From NCBI RefSeq assembly GCF_001579845.1, contig NZ_CP007440.1, positions 3,184,029-3,248,028 of the forward strand: 64,000 nucleotides of DNA. Direction: 5' to 3'. Below the pieces are notes generated by a model, which was not told the DNA's origin, searched no databases, and saw only the letters and a program-made list of their open reading frames with translations. The position numbers and the translations under genes are program-made. This DNA comes from Rhodoplanes sp. Z2-YC6860. GTDB lineage: Bacteria; Pseudomonadota; Alphaproteobacteria; Rhizobiales; Xanthobacteraceae. Below, piece by piece: positions 35,588 to 43,516 of the stretch. Position 1 is the stretch's first letter, and every line of letters begins with the position of its first letter.

Positions 35588-35950
35588 ATGTTGCATCTTT
35601 CCTCACGCATGAAGCTGCCGACACGCCTGAGCGGTTTCACTGCGGTCGTCCTCATTGGCGCGGTTGTGCTGCCGACGTCGGCGTCCGCCGTTCACGTAGC
35701 AAGCGCGAATACTGTAAAGGCCGTATGCAAACGAACTTACTGCTGGTCGGAAACGACCACTGACGGCAGCATAACGTATGGATGCGGCGTCCAGATCGGC
35801 CCCGGAGGCGCTGGTCCCGCCGGCGATAATTGTTTTGTTTGCGATAATAAGAAGGGAAAATGCTACAGTGGTCGAAGGTCTGTCGTCGAAGGGAAACGCA
35901 AAGTGATGGGCCCATTCTCGACAAATGCTCATCTGCGACCGGCCAGGTGA
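35588..35950 (+). CDS. Small secreted cysteine-containing protein
   Basis: This 120-residue protein starts at an ATG after gaggag. It has a signal peptide with basic start, hydrophobic core LSGFTAVVLIGAVVL and probable cleavage after SASA (near residue 34). The mature part has six cysteines (CKRTYC, GCG, NCFVC, KGKC), which could form disulfides. A Gly/Pro-rich turn lies between them. No family recognised. It lies between the PFL gene and a decayed copy of that gene's 3' end, so it looks inserted. Confidence 0.65.
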   Translation: MLHLSSRMKLPTRLSGFTAVVLIGAVVLPTSASAVHVASANTVKAVCKRTYCWSETTTDGSITYGCGVQIGPGGAGPAGDNCFVCDNKKGKCYSGRRSVVEGKRKVMGPFSTNAHLRPAR

Positions 35951-35975
35951 TCTGCCAGGTGATCTGCCAGGTGAC
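35943..35975 (+). repeat. 12-bp direct repeat, 2.75 copies
   Basis: The unit ccaggtgatctg occurs twice in full and once partly. The TGA of the upstream gene falls in the first copy, so expansion would not change the protein. Confidence 0.8.
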
Positions 35976-35987
35976 CGGTGGCGGCTT

Positions 35988-36032
35988 GCGCGGCGGCAGC
36001 ATCCCGCACCGCCGCAGGCGCTGATCAACTGA
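35988..36032 (+). pseudogene. Decayed copy of the 3' end of the PFL (UPF0210) gene
   Basis: Aligned by eye with 35362-35407, it matches at 38 of 46 positions with one deleted base, and most differences are T/C changes. The copy also ends in a TGA after a PAP-x-QALIN reading. Confidence 0.65.
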
Positions 36033-36039
36033 CACCACC

Positions 36040-36151
36040 GCTGTCATTCCGAGGCCGGCCGAAGGCCGGAACCCGGAATCCAGACACGAGAGTGGAGTGT
36101 GCAACTGGATTCCGTGTTCGCTCGCTTACGCTCGCGCCCCGGAATGACAGC
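36040..36151. repeat. Intergenic palindromic (REP-like) element
   Basis: It is bounded by perfect 11-bp inverted repeats (gctgtcattcc / ggaatgacagc), with inner arms pairing ggaatcca with tggattcc. This is the 'tcattccg...cggaatga' type common in Bradyrhizobium relatives. It lies just after the PFL remnant and downstream of the alcohol dehydrogenase stop. Confidence 0.8.
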
Positions 36152-36182
36152 GGAATACGTTGCTGCGGTCTGGCACCGTCGC

Positions 36183-37295
36183 TCAATCGAATTGCACGAC
36201 CGTGCGGATCGCCTTGCCGGCGCGCAAATCGGCAAAGCCCTCGTTGATCGCGGCAAGCCCGATGCGTTTCGTGATCAGTTCATCCAGCATCAGCCGGCCG
36301 TCGAGATAGGCCTGAGCCAGCATCGGAAAATCGCGGGCCGGCCGCGCGCCGCCGTAGCTCGAGCGGCGGATGCGCTTCTCCTGCATCAGCGCGCCCCAAC
36401 GGAACGACACGTCGTTGTCCACGTCAATCTTGCCGAGCCAGACGATCTCGCCGCCGGGACGGACGGCTTCGACGGTGGTGCGGAACGCCGCCGCGTTGCC
36501 GGCCGCCTCCAGCACCACATCGACGCCGCGGCCGCCGGTTTCCTCCTTGCCGATCGCTGCGACGTCCTCAGTCCGGGCGTTGACGCCGCGCGTGGCGCCC
36601 ATCGTCTGCGCCAGCCTGAGCTTCGCATCGTCGACATCGACCGCGATGATCTTCGCGGCGCCGGCCAGCCGCGCGCCTTGCACCGCTGCGAGGCCCACCG
36701 CGCCGCAGCCGATCACCATGACGGCGTCGGCATGTCCGATGCTCGCGATGTTGAGAGCGGCGCCCGCGCCGGTCATCACCCCGCAGCCGATCAGGCAGGC
36801 GCGGTCGAAGGGGAGGTCCTTGCTGACGACGATGGCCTGCTGTTCGGGCACGATGCAGTATTCGCCGAACGCGCCGAGAAACATCAGGTGCTTGAGCTCC
36901 GCGCCGCCGCGGAGCTTGGCCTTGCTCAGGCCGTCGAACTGCACCGCCTGCGGACCCTTGCCGAGATACTCCTCGCACAGGATGGGAAGATGGCGGTCGC
37001 AGTAGAAGCAGTGGCCGCAATGCGGATTCCACGACAGGATGACGTGGTCGCCCTTCCTGGCCTTGCGCACGCCTGGGCCGACCTCCTCGATCACGCCGGC
37101 CGCCTCATGGCCGAGCACGATCGGCATCGGATAGCGCAACGAGCCGTCGATCACTTCGAGGTCGGTGTGGCAAAGCCCCGCGGCGCGCACGCGCACCAGC
37201 ACGTCGGAGGGCCCAAGCGCCGCGGCGCTCACGGTTTCGATCGCGAGCGGCGTGCGCGCCTGGTGCAGGACGGCGGCTTTGTAGTCGAGGCTCAT
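36183..37295 (-). CDS. Zinc-dependent alcohol dehydrogenase (class III-like)
   Basis: This is a 370-residue medium-chain dehydrogenase. Catalytic zinc ligands are visible at Cys42 and His63/Glu64 (GHEAAG), with a third Cys in LIGCGVMTG. The structural zinc cysteines are Cys93, 96, 99 and 107. The NAD(P) Rossmann motif is GCGAVGLAAVQG (about residues 196-207). It oxidises an alcohol or a glutathione adduct to aldehyde level. It is last in the leftward series after a small membrane protein (9-base gap) and the desaturase-like gene. Confidence 0.9.
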   Translation of the reverse strand: MSLDYKAAVLHQARTPLAIETVSAAALGPSDVLVRVRAAGLCHTDLEVIDGSLRYPMPIVLGHEAAGVIEEVGPGVRKARKGDHVILSWNPHCGHCFYCDRHLPILCEEYLGKGPQAVQFDGLSKAKLRGGAELKHLMFLGAFGEYCIVPEQQAIVVSKDLPFDRACLIGCGVMTGAGAALNIASIGHADAVMVIGCGAVGLAAVQGARLAGAAKIIAVDVDDAKLRLAQTMGATRGVNARTEDVAAIGKEETGGRGVDVVLEAAGNAAAFRTTVEAVRPGGEIVWLGKIDVDNDVSFRWGALMQEKRIRRSSYGGARPARDFPMLAQAYLDGRLMLDELITKRIGLAAINEGFADLRAGKAIRTVVQFD

Positions 37296-37304
37296 CTGGC
37301 GGCG

Positions 37305-37493
37305 CTATTTCTTGAGGTCGCCCTTCTTCACGCCGGCTTCGGGGAAGATCCACATGGCGATCACCATGAACACGGCGGTCCCCATGACAAAGGTCGCGTA
37401 TTCCGGGCGGACCGGCGAGCCGCTCCAATAGGCGAGACCCGCGGCGACGATTATAGCCACGATGGAGACGGCGGTTTTGACATCGTTGGGCAT
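37305..37493 (-). CDS. Small two-span membrane protein
   Basis: This 62-residue protein has two hydrophobic helices (residues 7-24 and 33-50) separated by a short polar turn (SGSPVRPEY), and a Lys-rich end (GVKKGDLKK). It lies tightly between the desaturase-like gene and the alcohol dehydrogenase, suggesting a shared transcript. No family recognised. Confidence 0.6.
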   Translation of the reverse strand: MPNDVKTAVSIVAIIVAAGLAYWSGSPVRPEYATFVMGTAVFMVIAMWIFPEAGVKKGDLKK

Positions 37494-37525
37494 GGCTGCA
37501 CCCCGAGATACCCTTGAAAAAGCGA

Positions 37526-38296
37526 TCAGTGAGTGCCGACCGGCACGGCGGCCGCTTCGTCCGGCTGTCTCGGCTTGCCGCGCAGATTGCGCTTGAGGAA
37601 GCGCGTGTCGTAGCCGTTCAGCAGGTGGCCGATCAGGCCGCGGTCGAGGTCGGAGGTGCCGAACAGCCAGTCGGCGATCGGGAAGGTGAGGTTCATGTTC
37701 ACCTCCATCATCAGCCGTCCGTTGTGGTGCGCTGTGTGATGCCGGCGCAGCGTGTTGACGAACGGGCAGTGGCGCACGAACGAGTTCTCGTCGACGTGGC
37801 AGCAGAAGTGCATGAACTCGTAGATCAGATACATGCCGGTGGTCACGGACATGAAAAGCCAGCCGACATTGGGCGACAGGATGAGGCCGAGGATCACCGC
37901 CGCCGGCAGCGACATCAGGATGAACACGACCAGCGCGTAGGGCGGGAACACCGTGACGCGCCAGTCCTTGTGGTCGCGGAAACGCATCTCCTCGTCGGTG
38001 AAGAACTGATGATGGTTCAGCGTGTGCCGCTCATACACGGCGCGCAGGCCCTTGATGTTCACCGGACGGTGCATGACGTACTTATGCACGGCCCATTCGA
38101 ACAGGTTGGTGAACAGGAACGTGGCCGGCACGGTGAGCCATTCGACCAGGCTCACGTCATGGATGTGGTGGAGGTAGATATAGAAGGCCGCGGCGCCCAT
38201 CGCGTAGATCAGGACGATGTGGAAGTAGCCGTCGTACCATCCGATGATCCGCGACCGGTACTCCTGGCGGAAATCGATCTGCCGCTGACTGATCAT
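37526..38296 (-). CDS. Sterol desaturase / fatty acid hydroxylase family protein
   Basis: This is a 256-residue integral membrane di-iron enzyme. The histidine clusters of the family are present: HKYVMHR, HTLNHHQ and HRRHHTAHH, plus HFCCH. Four or five membrane helices are interleaved. The family inserts a hydroxyl or double bond into sterols, fatty acids, carotenoids or hopanoids. It is 63 bases after livF, with a palindrome tgatatatca just upstream of its start, so it may have its own promoter under the same regulator. Confidence 0.88.
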   Translation of the reverse strand: MISQRQIDFRQEYRSRIIGWYDGYFHIVLIYAMGAAAFYIYLHHIHDVSLVEWLTVPATFLFTNLFEWAVHKYVMHRPVNIKGLRAVYERHTLNHHQFFTDEEMRFRDHKDWRVTVFPPYALVVFILMSLPAAVILGLILSPNVGWLFMSVTTGMYLIYEFMHFCCHVDENSFVRHCPFVNTLRRHHTAHHNGRLMMEVNMNLTFPIADWLFGTSDLDRGLIGHLLNGYDTRFLKRNLRGKPRQPDEAAAVPVGTH

Positions 38297-38323
38297 GGCC
38301 GTCTCCTCCGCAGCCTTGCCACC

Positions 38324-38333
38324 TGATATATCA
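38324..38333. promoter_or_regulatory. GntR-type operator candidate tgatatatca
   Basis: This perfect 10-bp palindrome lies 28 bases before the desaturase-like start. The same 10-mer is at 43115-43124, upstream of the livJ-type gene of this operon. Confidence 0.45.
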
Positions 38334-38359
38334 CAAGTCTATCACAGTGCCGTGGCCGA

Positions 38360-39082
38360 TCAAGCCGCCGGCCGTGAGCCGACCCCCTCGATGATGCGGA
38401 TCACGGCGGGGTCCTTCGCCGCGTCGGCAGGCTTGCCTGCAAAGATGATCTCGCCCCGCTCCATGACGCAAAGCCGGTCGGCGAAGTCAGGGACGTGGTG
38501 GATGTTTGATTCGGCGATGAAGATCGCATGGCCGAAGGCGCGGATGTTGGCGAGGCCCTCGACGATCGACGGCACGATGGCGGGCGACAGCCCCTCGGTC
38601 GGCTCGTCGAGCAGCAGGAGCTTCGGACCGAGCGCCAGCGCGCGGGCGATCGACACCATCTTGCGCTCGCCGCCGGACAGCGCCTGGCCGCCGCGGTCGC
38701 GATAGCGCTCGAGCTTGGGGAAAACCCGGTAGGCGTCGGCGATCCGCTGCTCGGCGCTCCGCTCATTGCTGCAAGTCCAGGTCGGCATCGCGATGTTCTC
38801 GGCGACCGTGAGCTCGCCGAACACTTCGCTCTCCTCCGGCGAGAAGCCGATCCCCATGCGGGCGATCTGGTAGGGGCGCAGGCCGATCAGGCTCCGCCCC
38901 GCGAAGGTGATCGAGCCGGACACCGGTTTGCGAAAGCCCATGATGGTGCGGAAGCTCGTGCTCTTGCCGGCGCCGTTCCTTCCGACCAGACAAACGAGCT
39001 CGCCGGCGTTGACCTCGAACGACACCTGCCGCAGCACACGGCTGCCCTGGATGTCGACGACGAGATCGCGGACCGCGAGCAT
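38360..39082 (-). CDS. livF: Branched-chain amino acid-type ABC ATPase LivF
   Basis: This is a 240-residue ATPase with Walker A GRNGAGKST near residue 35, signature LSGGERKMV and Walker B LLLLDEPTEG. The ATG overlaps the LivG stop (TGATG). It is the last transporter gene of the second Liv operon. Normal length. Confidence 0.92.
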   Translation of the reverse strand: MLAVRDLVVDIQGSRVLRQVSFEVNAGELVCLVGRNGAGKSTSFRTIMGFRKPVSGSITFAGRSLIGLRPYQIARMGIGFSPEESEVFGELTVAENIAMPTWTCSNERSAEQRIADAYRVFPKLERYRDRGGQALSGGERKMVSIARALALGPKLLLLDEPTEGLSPAIVPSIVEGLANIRAFGHAIFIAESNIHHVPDFADRLCVMERGEIIFAGKPADAAKDPAVIRIIEGVGSRPAA

Positions 39083-39843
39083 CAGTGGGGCCTCCGCTTG
39101 CCGACGACGGTCTCGATCAGATGCGGATCGGCAAAGAAGCGCTCCGGCGGCAGGTCGGCGAGGACGCGGCCTTCCGACAGCGCGATGATGCGATGCGAGT
39201 AGGCGGCGACCAGATCCATGTCGTGCTCGACCAGCACGATGCCCTTGATGCCGGCGGCCTTTGCCGCAGCGATCAGCGTTGTCATGATGCCGTGCTTGTC
39301 CGCGGTCGACACGCCGGACGTGGGCTCGTCGAGCAGGATGACCTGCGGATCGAGCGCAAAGGCGGAGGCGACATCGAGAAGCTTCTTCTCGCCCTGCGAG
39401 AGATTGGCAGACGGCGTATCGAGGCGCGGTGTCAGGCCGAAAATCTCGGCCACTTCGGCGACGCGCCGGCTGATCTCGGCGTCGCCGGCAAGGTGCGCGA
39501 ACAGCCGCCAGCGTTTTTTCTGGCGCGACACCACGGCGGCGGCGATGGTTTCGGCGACCGTGAGCTGCGGAAAGATCTGGATGAGCTGGAAGGCGCGCGC
39601 GACCCCGCGATCGGCCAATTCGACCGGACCGATACCGGCCACGCTCTCGCCGAAGAAGCGCACGTCGCCGGTGGTGGGCCGCAGCAGACCGGTCAGGAGA
39701 TTGACCAGCGTGGTCTTGCCCGCGCCGTTCGGACCGACGATCGAGACGAGCTCACCTTCGTGGATGGCCAGCGTCACGTCATCGAGCGCTTTCAGGGCTC
39801 CATACGACTTGCCGAGCCGCGTGGTCTCGAACAGCGCCGTCAT
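39082..39843 (-). CDS. livG: Branched-chain amino acid-type ABC ATPase LivG
   Basis: This is a 253-residue ATPase with Walker A GPNGAGKTT near residue 37, signature LSQGEKKLL and Walker B VILLDEPTSGV. It overlaps livM by 4 bases. The signature Ser-Gln replaces Ser-Gly, as in many LivG proteins. It pairs with the 38360 LivF. Confidence 0.92.
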   Translation of the reverse strand: MTALFETTRLGKSYGALKALDDVTLAIHEGELVSIVGPNGAGKTTLVNLLTGLLRPTTGDVRFFGESVAGIGPVELADRGVARAFQLIQIFPQLTVAETIAAAVVSRQKKRWRLFAHLAGDAEISRRVAEVAEIFGLTPRLDTPSANLSQGEKKLLDVASAFALDPQVILLDEPTSGVSTADKHGIMTTLIAAAKAAGIKGIVLVEHDMDLVAAYSHRIIALSEGRVLADLPPERFFADPHLIETVVGKRRPH

Positions 39844-40808
39844 GCCGCGCCCCGCTGCATGCGGGCGCGAAGCCCGGTGACGAGCCCGGCAATGCCGCTC
39901 GGGAAGCCGATCACGATCAGCGCAAGGACGGCGCCCAGCACGAAGCGCCAGTATTGCGTGAGCGACTGCAGTTGGTCCTGCAGCAGCGTGTAGGTCAGCG
40001 CGCCGATGATGGGGCCGAAGAAGTTGGAGAAGCCGCCGAGCACCGCCATGAAGACAAGCTGGCCGGACTGCGTCCAGTAGACCAGCTCGGGATCGGCGAG
40101 GCCGATGCGGAAGCCCAAGATCGCGCCGCCGATGGCGCCGAAGCCCGCCGAGATGACGAAAGCCGCGAGCCGACAGCGGTGGACATGCACGCCGAGATAT
40201 TCAGCCTTGCGCGCATTGTCGCGGATCGTCTTCAGATGCAGCCCGAAGGGCGAATGCACCAGCCGCCACATCAAAAGGCCGGCGAGCACGAGCAGCGCCA
40301 GGCAATAATAATAGAAAGGGCCCGACAGGAACTCGATCTTGTTGTACTTCGCGAATTCAAGCCCGAGGATGTTCATGCGCGGCACGCGCATGCCGCTGTC
40401 GCCGCCGGTGAGGTGATAGAACTTGAACAGAAAGGAGTGAAACAGCATGCCGAAGGCGAGCGTCAGCATGCCGAAGAAAATGCCGGTGTAGCGCACGCAG
40501 AAATAGCCGATCGGGAGGGCCGCAAGCATCGAGGCAAGCGCGACCACGACAATGACGGCTTCGAAGGATTTGATGCCGAGAACGCCCGCGACGATCGCCG
40601 CGCCATAGGCGCCAAAGCCGAGAAACATGGCATGGCCAAAGGAGAGAAGGCCCGTGTAGCCGAACAGCAGATTGAAGCCGAGCAGCGCGATGGCGTAGCC
40701 GAAGAACGGCACCATCAGGCTCACGTAATATGGCGGCGCGACCAGCGGCAGCAGCCCGAGCAGAGCGATCCCCAGGATGGCGACGAGGCCCGCGCCGGAG
40801 AACTTCAT
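39840..40808 (-). CDS. livM: Branched-chain amino acid-type ABC permease LivM
   Basis: This is a 322-residue membrane subunit with about eight to ten helices and the LivM motifs NLLFGYTGLLSFGHAMFLG near residue 45 and IRDNARKAEYLGV near residue 215. It overlaps livH and livG by 4 bases each. It transports the ligand bound by the 41759 receptor. Confidence 0.92.
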   Translation of the reverse strand: MKFSGAGLVAILGIALLGLLPLVAPPYYVSLMVPFFGYAIALLGFNLLFGYTGLLSFGHAMFLGFGAYGAAIVAGVLGIKSFEAVIVVVALASMLAALPIGYFCVRYTGIFFGMLTLAFGMLFHSFLFKFYHLTGGDSGMRVPRMNILGLEFAKYNKIEFLSGPFYYYCLALLVLAGLLMWRLVHSPFGLHLKTIRDNARKAEYLGVHVHRCRLAAFVISAGFGAIGGAILGFRIGLADPELVYWTQSGQLVFMAVLGGFSNFFGPIIGALTYTLLQDQLQSLTQYWRFVLGAVLALIVIGFPSGIAGLVTGLRARMQRGAA

Positions 40809-41686
40809 AGCACCGGCCTCCCGAACAGACCGGCCGGGCGCGCCAAGAGCACCAAGATCACAATGAGATAGATCGCGAGCACCTCGAATTCAGGATAGAT
40901 GACCAGCGAAAAGGCCCGCACGAGGCCCACGACCAGTGCGCCGGCGAGCGCACCGCGCATCGAGCCCAGGCCACCGATGACAACCACGGCAAAGGCCTCG
41001 ATGACGAACTCGATCGCCATGTCGAGCGAGGCTGCGGCGGTCGGCACGACCAGGGCGCCCGCGGTGGTGCCGAGCACCGCTCCGAGCGTGAATACGATCG
41101 AATAGACGCGGCGCACGTCGACGCCGAGCGCCTCCGCCATGGCGCGGTTCTCGGCGGTGGCGCGCAGGATGCGACCGTAATTCGTGCGCTGCAGGAAGGC
41201 GCCGAGGCCGATTGCCGTGGCAATCGCTGCGGCGATCACCAGCAGGTTGTAGACCGGCACGCTGAAGTCGGGGGTGTTGATTGCGCCATAGATGAGGTAG
41301 CTGCTGTCGAGCGAGCGCGGATTGGAGCCCCAGAGGAAGCGGAACACGTCCTGGAACATCAGGACGAGAGCGAAGGTGAGCAGCAACTGAAAGCTCTCGT
41401 CGCGGCCGTAGACGGTGCGCAGCAGGCGCTCGATCGGGGGGCCGATGAAGCCGAGGAGGAGGCCAGCGACGATCAGGCCCGGCAGGATCAGCCAAGGCGA
41501 GAGGCCGAAGCCCTGCGCATAACCGAGAAACGTGATCCCGAAATAGGCGCCGAGCGCATAGAACGAGCCGCAGGCCAGATTGACGATCTTCTGCACACCG
41601 AAGACGAGCTGCAGCCCGGCCGCGACCAGGAACAGAACGGCGGCGTGAAACACGCCGCCGACGAAGATATTCGCAAAAGCCCACAT
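40805..41686 (-). CDS. livH: Branched-chain amino acid-type ABC permease LivH
   Basis: This is a 293-residue membrane subunit with the LivH signature QKIVNLACGSFYALGAY near residue 30 and VVIGGLGSMRGALAG near residue 235. It follows the receptor gene after 72 bases that contain a palindromic element. Cys in place of the usual His in the NLxxGxF region is a minor oddity. Confidence 0.9.
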   Translation of the reverse strand: MWAFANIFVGGVFHAAVLFLVAAGLQLVFGVQKIVNLACGSFYALGAYFGITFLGYAQGFGLSPWLILPGLIVAGLLLGFIGPPIERLLRTVYGRDESFQLLLTFALVLMFQDVFRFLWGSNPRSLDSSYLIYGAINTPDFSVPVYNLLVIAAAIATAIGLGAFLQRTNYGRILRATAENRAMAEALGVDVRRVYSIVFTLGAVLGTTAGALVVPTAAASLDMAIEFVIEAFAVVVIGGLGSMRGALAGALVVGLVRAFSLVIYPEFEVLAIYLIVILVLLARPAGLFGRPVL

Positions 41687-41710
41687 CGATCGGATGCGTA
41701 CCTAGAGTTT

Positions 41711-41759
41711 GCGCATGTCCTGTTCGGAAAACCGGTGCCCACTTTTCCGGGACATGCGC
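41711..41759. repeat. Intergenic palindromic element between livJ and livH
   Basis: gcgcatgtcc and ggacatgcgc bound a stem-loop whose inner part reads cggaaaaccggtgcccactttccg-like, a very common element of Hyphomicrobiales genomes. Its right end reaches the stop codon of the receptor gene. It may limit read-through into livH. Confidence 0.8.
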
Positions 41760-43036
41760 TAGACCTTGAACTGCGCGGTCTTGATCCACTCCCAGAAATT
41801 GGCGCCCGGCGGCTTCTGCAGATCGGTCGAGAACATGGTCTCGAACGCGCCGAGCGTGACGAAATCATAACTGTTGTTGTGCGTGGTGAAGCCCTGCACG
41901 AAGGTCTGGTCGGCGATGTGATCCTTGCGCCAGGAGCCTTGGCCGCCGAGGCTTTCCACCGACAGACCGACCATGGCGTCGATGACGTCGTCCTGCGACG
42001 GCCACGCGCCATTCTTTGCTTTCGCCGCCTTCTCGACTGCCGCCTTGTAGGAGGCGATGGCGAAGTAGGCGCGATCGGCCTCCCACTCCGGGTAGTCCTT
42101 GTAGGTCTTCTCGTACCAGGCGACGAACTCCTTCGCCAAAGCCGAGGCGTTCGGATTGGCGAAGTAGAGCGTGTTGTGGCCGAACAGCATACCTTCCGGC
42201 GTGAACTCCTTCTTCATCAGCGTGTGCTGCCAGCCGGCTGCCGGGAAGACGAGCTTGGTGTCCTTGGTCAGTTCCGCCGCGTGCGCCTGCTTCATGAACA
42301 CCGGCAGGTCGGCAAACAGCAGCGAAGAGAAGATCAAGTCCGGCTTCGCGGCTTTCAGCGCCGCGACATGGCTGGTCAGGTCCATGGTGCCGACCTTCGG
42401 CCATTGCTCGGTGACGACCTTGTGCTCGATGCCGAAGCGCTTGAGGATGGCGATGAAGGCCGCCATGTTGTTGCGGCCGTAGGAATAGTCCGGGTTGATG
42501 CCGGCGACCGTGACGAACTTGCCCTTCCAGTGCTTGATGGTGAGCAGCGAGGACATCACCGCCTCGCACTCGTTGTCGGTCGAGCGGAACAGATAGCGCG
42601 GATTGGGAATCTTCTCGTCGACGCCGTCCTGCGTGGTGCCGTCCCAATAGATGGTCAGCGCGCGCGCCTCTTCGACCGCTGGGCCGAGCGCCAGACCCGC
42701 GCCGGTCGAGATGATGCCTTGCACGCAGTCGACCTTCTCCTGCTGCACGAGCTTGCCGAAGCGCTCGATCGTGTCCTTCGGGGAGGATTCCTCCTCGATG
42801 ACGATCTCGACCTTGCGTCCGGCGATGCCGCCTGCCGCGTTGAAGCGCTCGACCGCCCATTGGGTGGCGCGGATGCCGTTCTCGCCCGGCGCCGCGGCAA
42901 TGCCGGAGCGCGGCGCGAGGAGGCCGATGCGCACCGGCTTGTTCTGCGCAATCGCCGGCGCGAAGACGCCGCCGGATGCGGAGAGCGCGCCAGCTGCAGC
43001 CGCCGATTTCAATAGCGTGCGACGTGAAAGGCCCAT
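41759..43036 (-). CDS. ABC substrate-binding protein, LivJ/amide-type, Tat signal
   Basis: This is a 425-residue periplasmic receptor. The ATG at 43036 follows ggggagg and starts MGLSRRTLLKSAAAAGALSA, a twin-arginine signal (SRRTLLK) with cleavage after AIAQ near residue 31. The mature start KPVRIGLLAPRSG is typical of the Leu/Ile/Val-type family. The WDGTTQDG and YSYGRNN stretches line the ligand cleft in relatives. It heads the livJHMGF operon. Confidence 0.9.
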   Translation of the reverse strand: MGLSRRTLLKSAAAAGALSASGGVFAPAIAQNKPVRIGLLAPRSGIAAAPGENGIRATQWAVERFNAAGGIAGRKVEIVIEEESSPKDTIERFGKLVQQEKVDCVQGIISTGAGLALGPAVEEARALTIYWDGTTQDGVDEKIPNPRYLFRSTDNECEAVMSSLLTIKHWKGKFVTVAGINPDYSYGRNNMAAFIAILKRFGIEHKVVTEQWPKVGTMDLTSHVAALKAAKPDLIFSSLLFADLPVFMKQAHAAELTKDTKLVFPAAGWQHTLMKKEFTPEGMLFGHNTLYFANPNASALAKEFVAWYEKTYKDYPEWEADRAYFAIASYKAAVEKAAKAKNGAWPSQDDVIDAMVGLSVESLGGQGSWRKDHIADQTFVQGFTTHNNSYDFVTLGAFETMFSTDLQKPPGANFWEWIKTAQFKV

Positions 43037-43114
43037 CGGTTGTCCTCCCCTTGAAGCCATTTCCCCTCAAAGCCCCGGCCGTGGTTCCGGCCGGATTGTT
43101 CTATTTGGGCGCAA

Positions 43115-43124
43115 TGATATATCA
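43115..43124. promoter_or_regulatory. GntR-type operator candidate tgatatatca
   Basis: This perfect 10-bp palindrome lies 79 bases upstream of the receptor start and is identical to 38324-38333. It is similar in AT-rich core to the large palindrome beside the GntR gene at 44265-44287. Confidence 0.45.
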
Positions 43125-43172
43125 GACGCATGTCAGCAACAAGCGCGGGTAACCGCGAGACCTGTGGCGCAA

Positions 43173-43466
43173 TCACGCGTGGGCGCGCAGAAACGCGTCG
43201 ATCTCCTGTCCGTCGATCGTCCAATCGTTGTCAAAATTGGCGACGATCTCCGTCATGAAGGGTTGCGACAGCCTGACCGCCCGATCATGGTCGCCGAGAT
43301 GGTCGTAGAGAATGGCCAGCGCCAGTTGCTGCGGGCTTTCTCCCTCGTAGGTCCACTCGAAGCCATATTTGGTGAACCGCTTGATCTCGTAATGCTCGTC
43401 GAGCCTTTTGCCGTCGGCGGTGACGCGGAGGCCGTCGATCGTGCGCTTGCCTTCATAGACCGTCAT
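43173..43466 (-). CDS. DUF6166-like protein
   Basis: This 97-residue protein begins MTVYEGKRTIDGLRVTADGK. It contains the DUF6166 pattern: YxGxRTxDGxxVxxDGxxL, then FEWTYEGESPQQLALAILYDHLGD and a short C-terminal domain. DUF6166 has no known reaction. The ATG at 43466 after gaggtg is preferred over a GTG two codons upstream. It follows the GntR gene across a 13-bp tandem repeat. Confidence 0.75.
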   Translation of the reverse strand: MTVYEGKRTIDGLRVTADGKRLDEHYEIKRFTKYGFEWTYEGESPQQLALAILYDHLGDHDRAVRLSQPFMTEIVANFDNDWTIDGQEIDAFLRAHA

Positions 43467-43516
43467 GATCACACCTCATGATCACACTTTATGATCACAC
43501 TTTATGATCACACTTG
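43465..43516. repeat. 13-bp tandem repeat, 4 copies
   Basis: Four units of atgatcacactt plus one variable base (43465, 43478, 43491, 43504). On the coding (minus) strand each unit carries gtgtgatcat. The array covers the GntR stop codon and the ribosome site and start of the DUF6166 gene. Confidence 0.9.
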
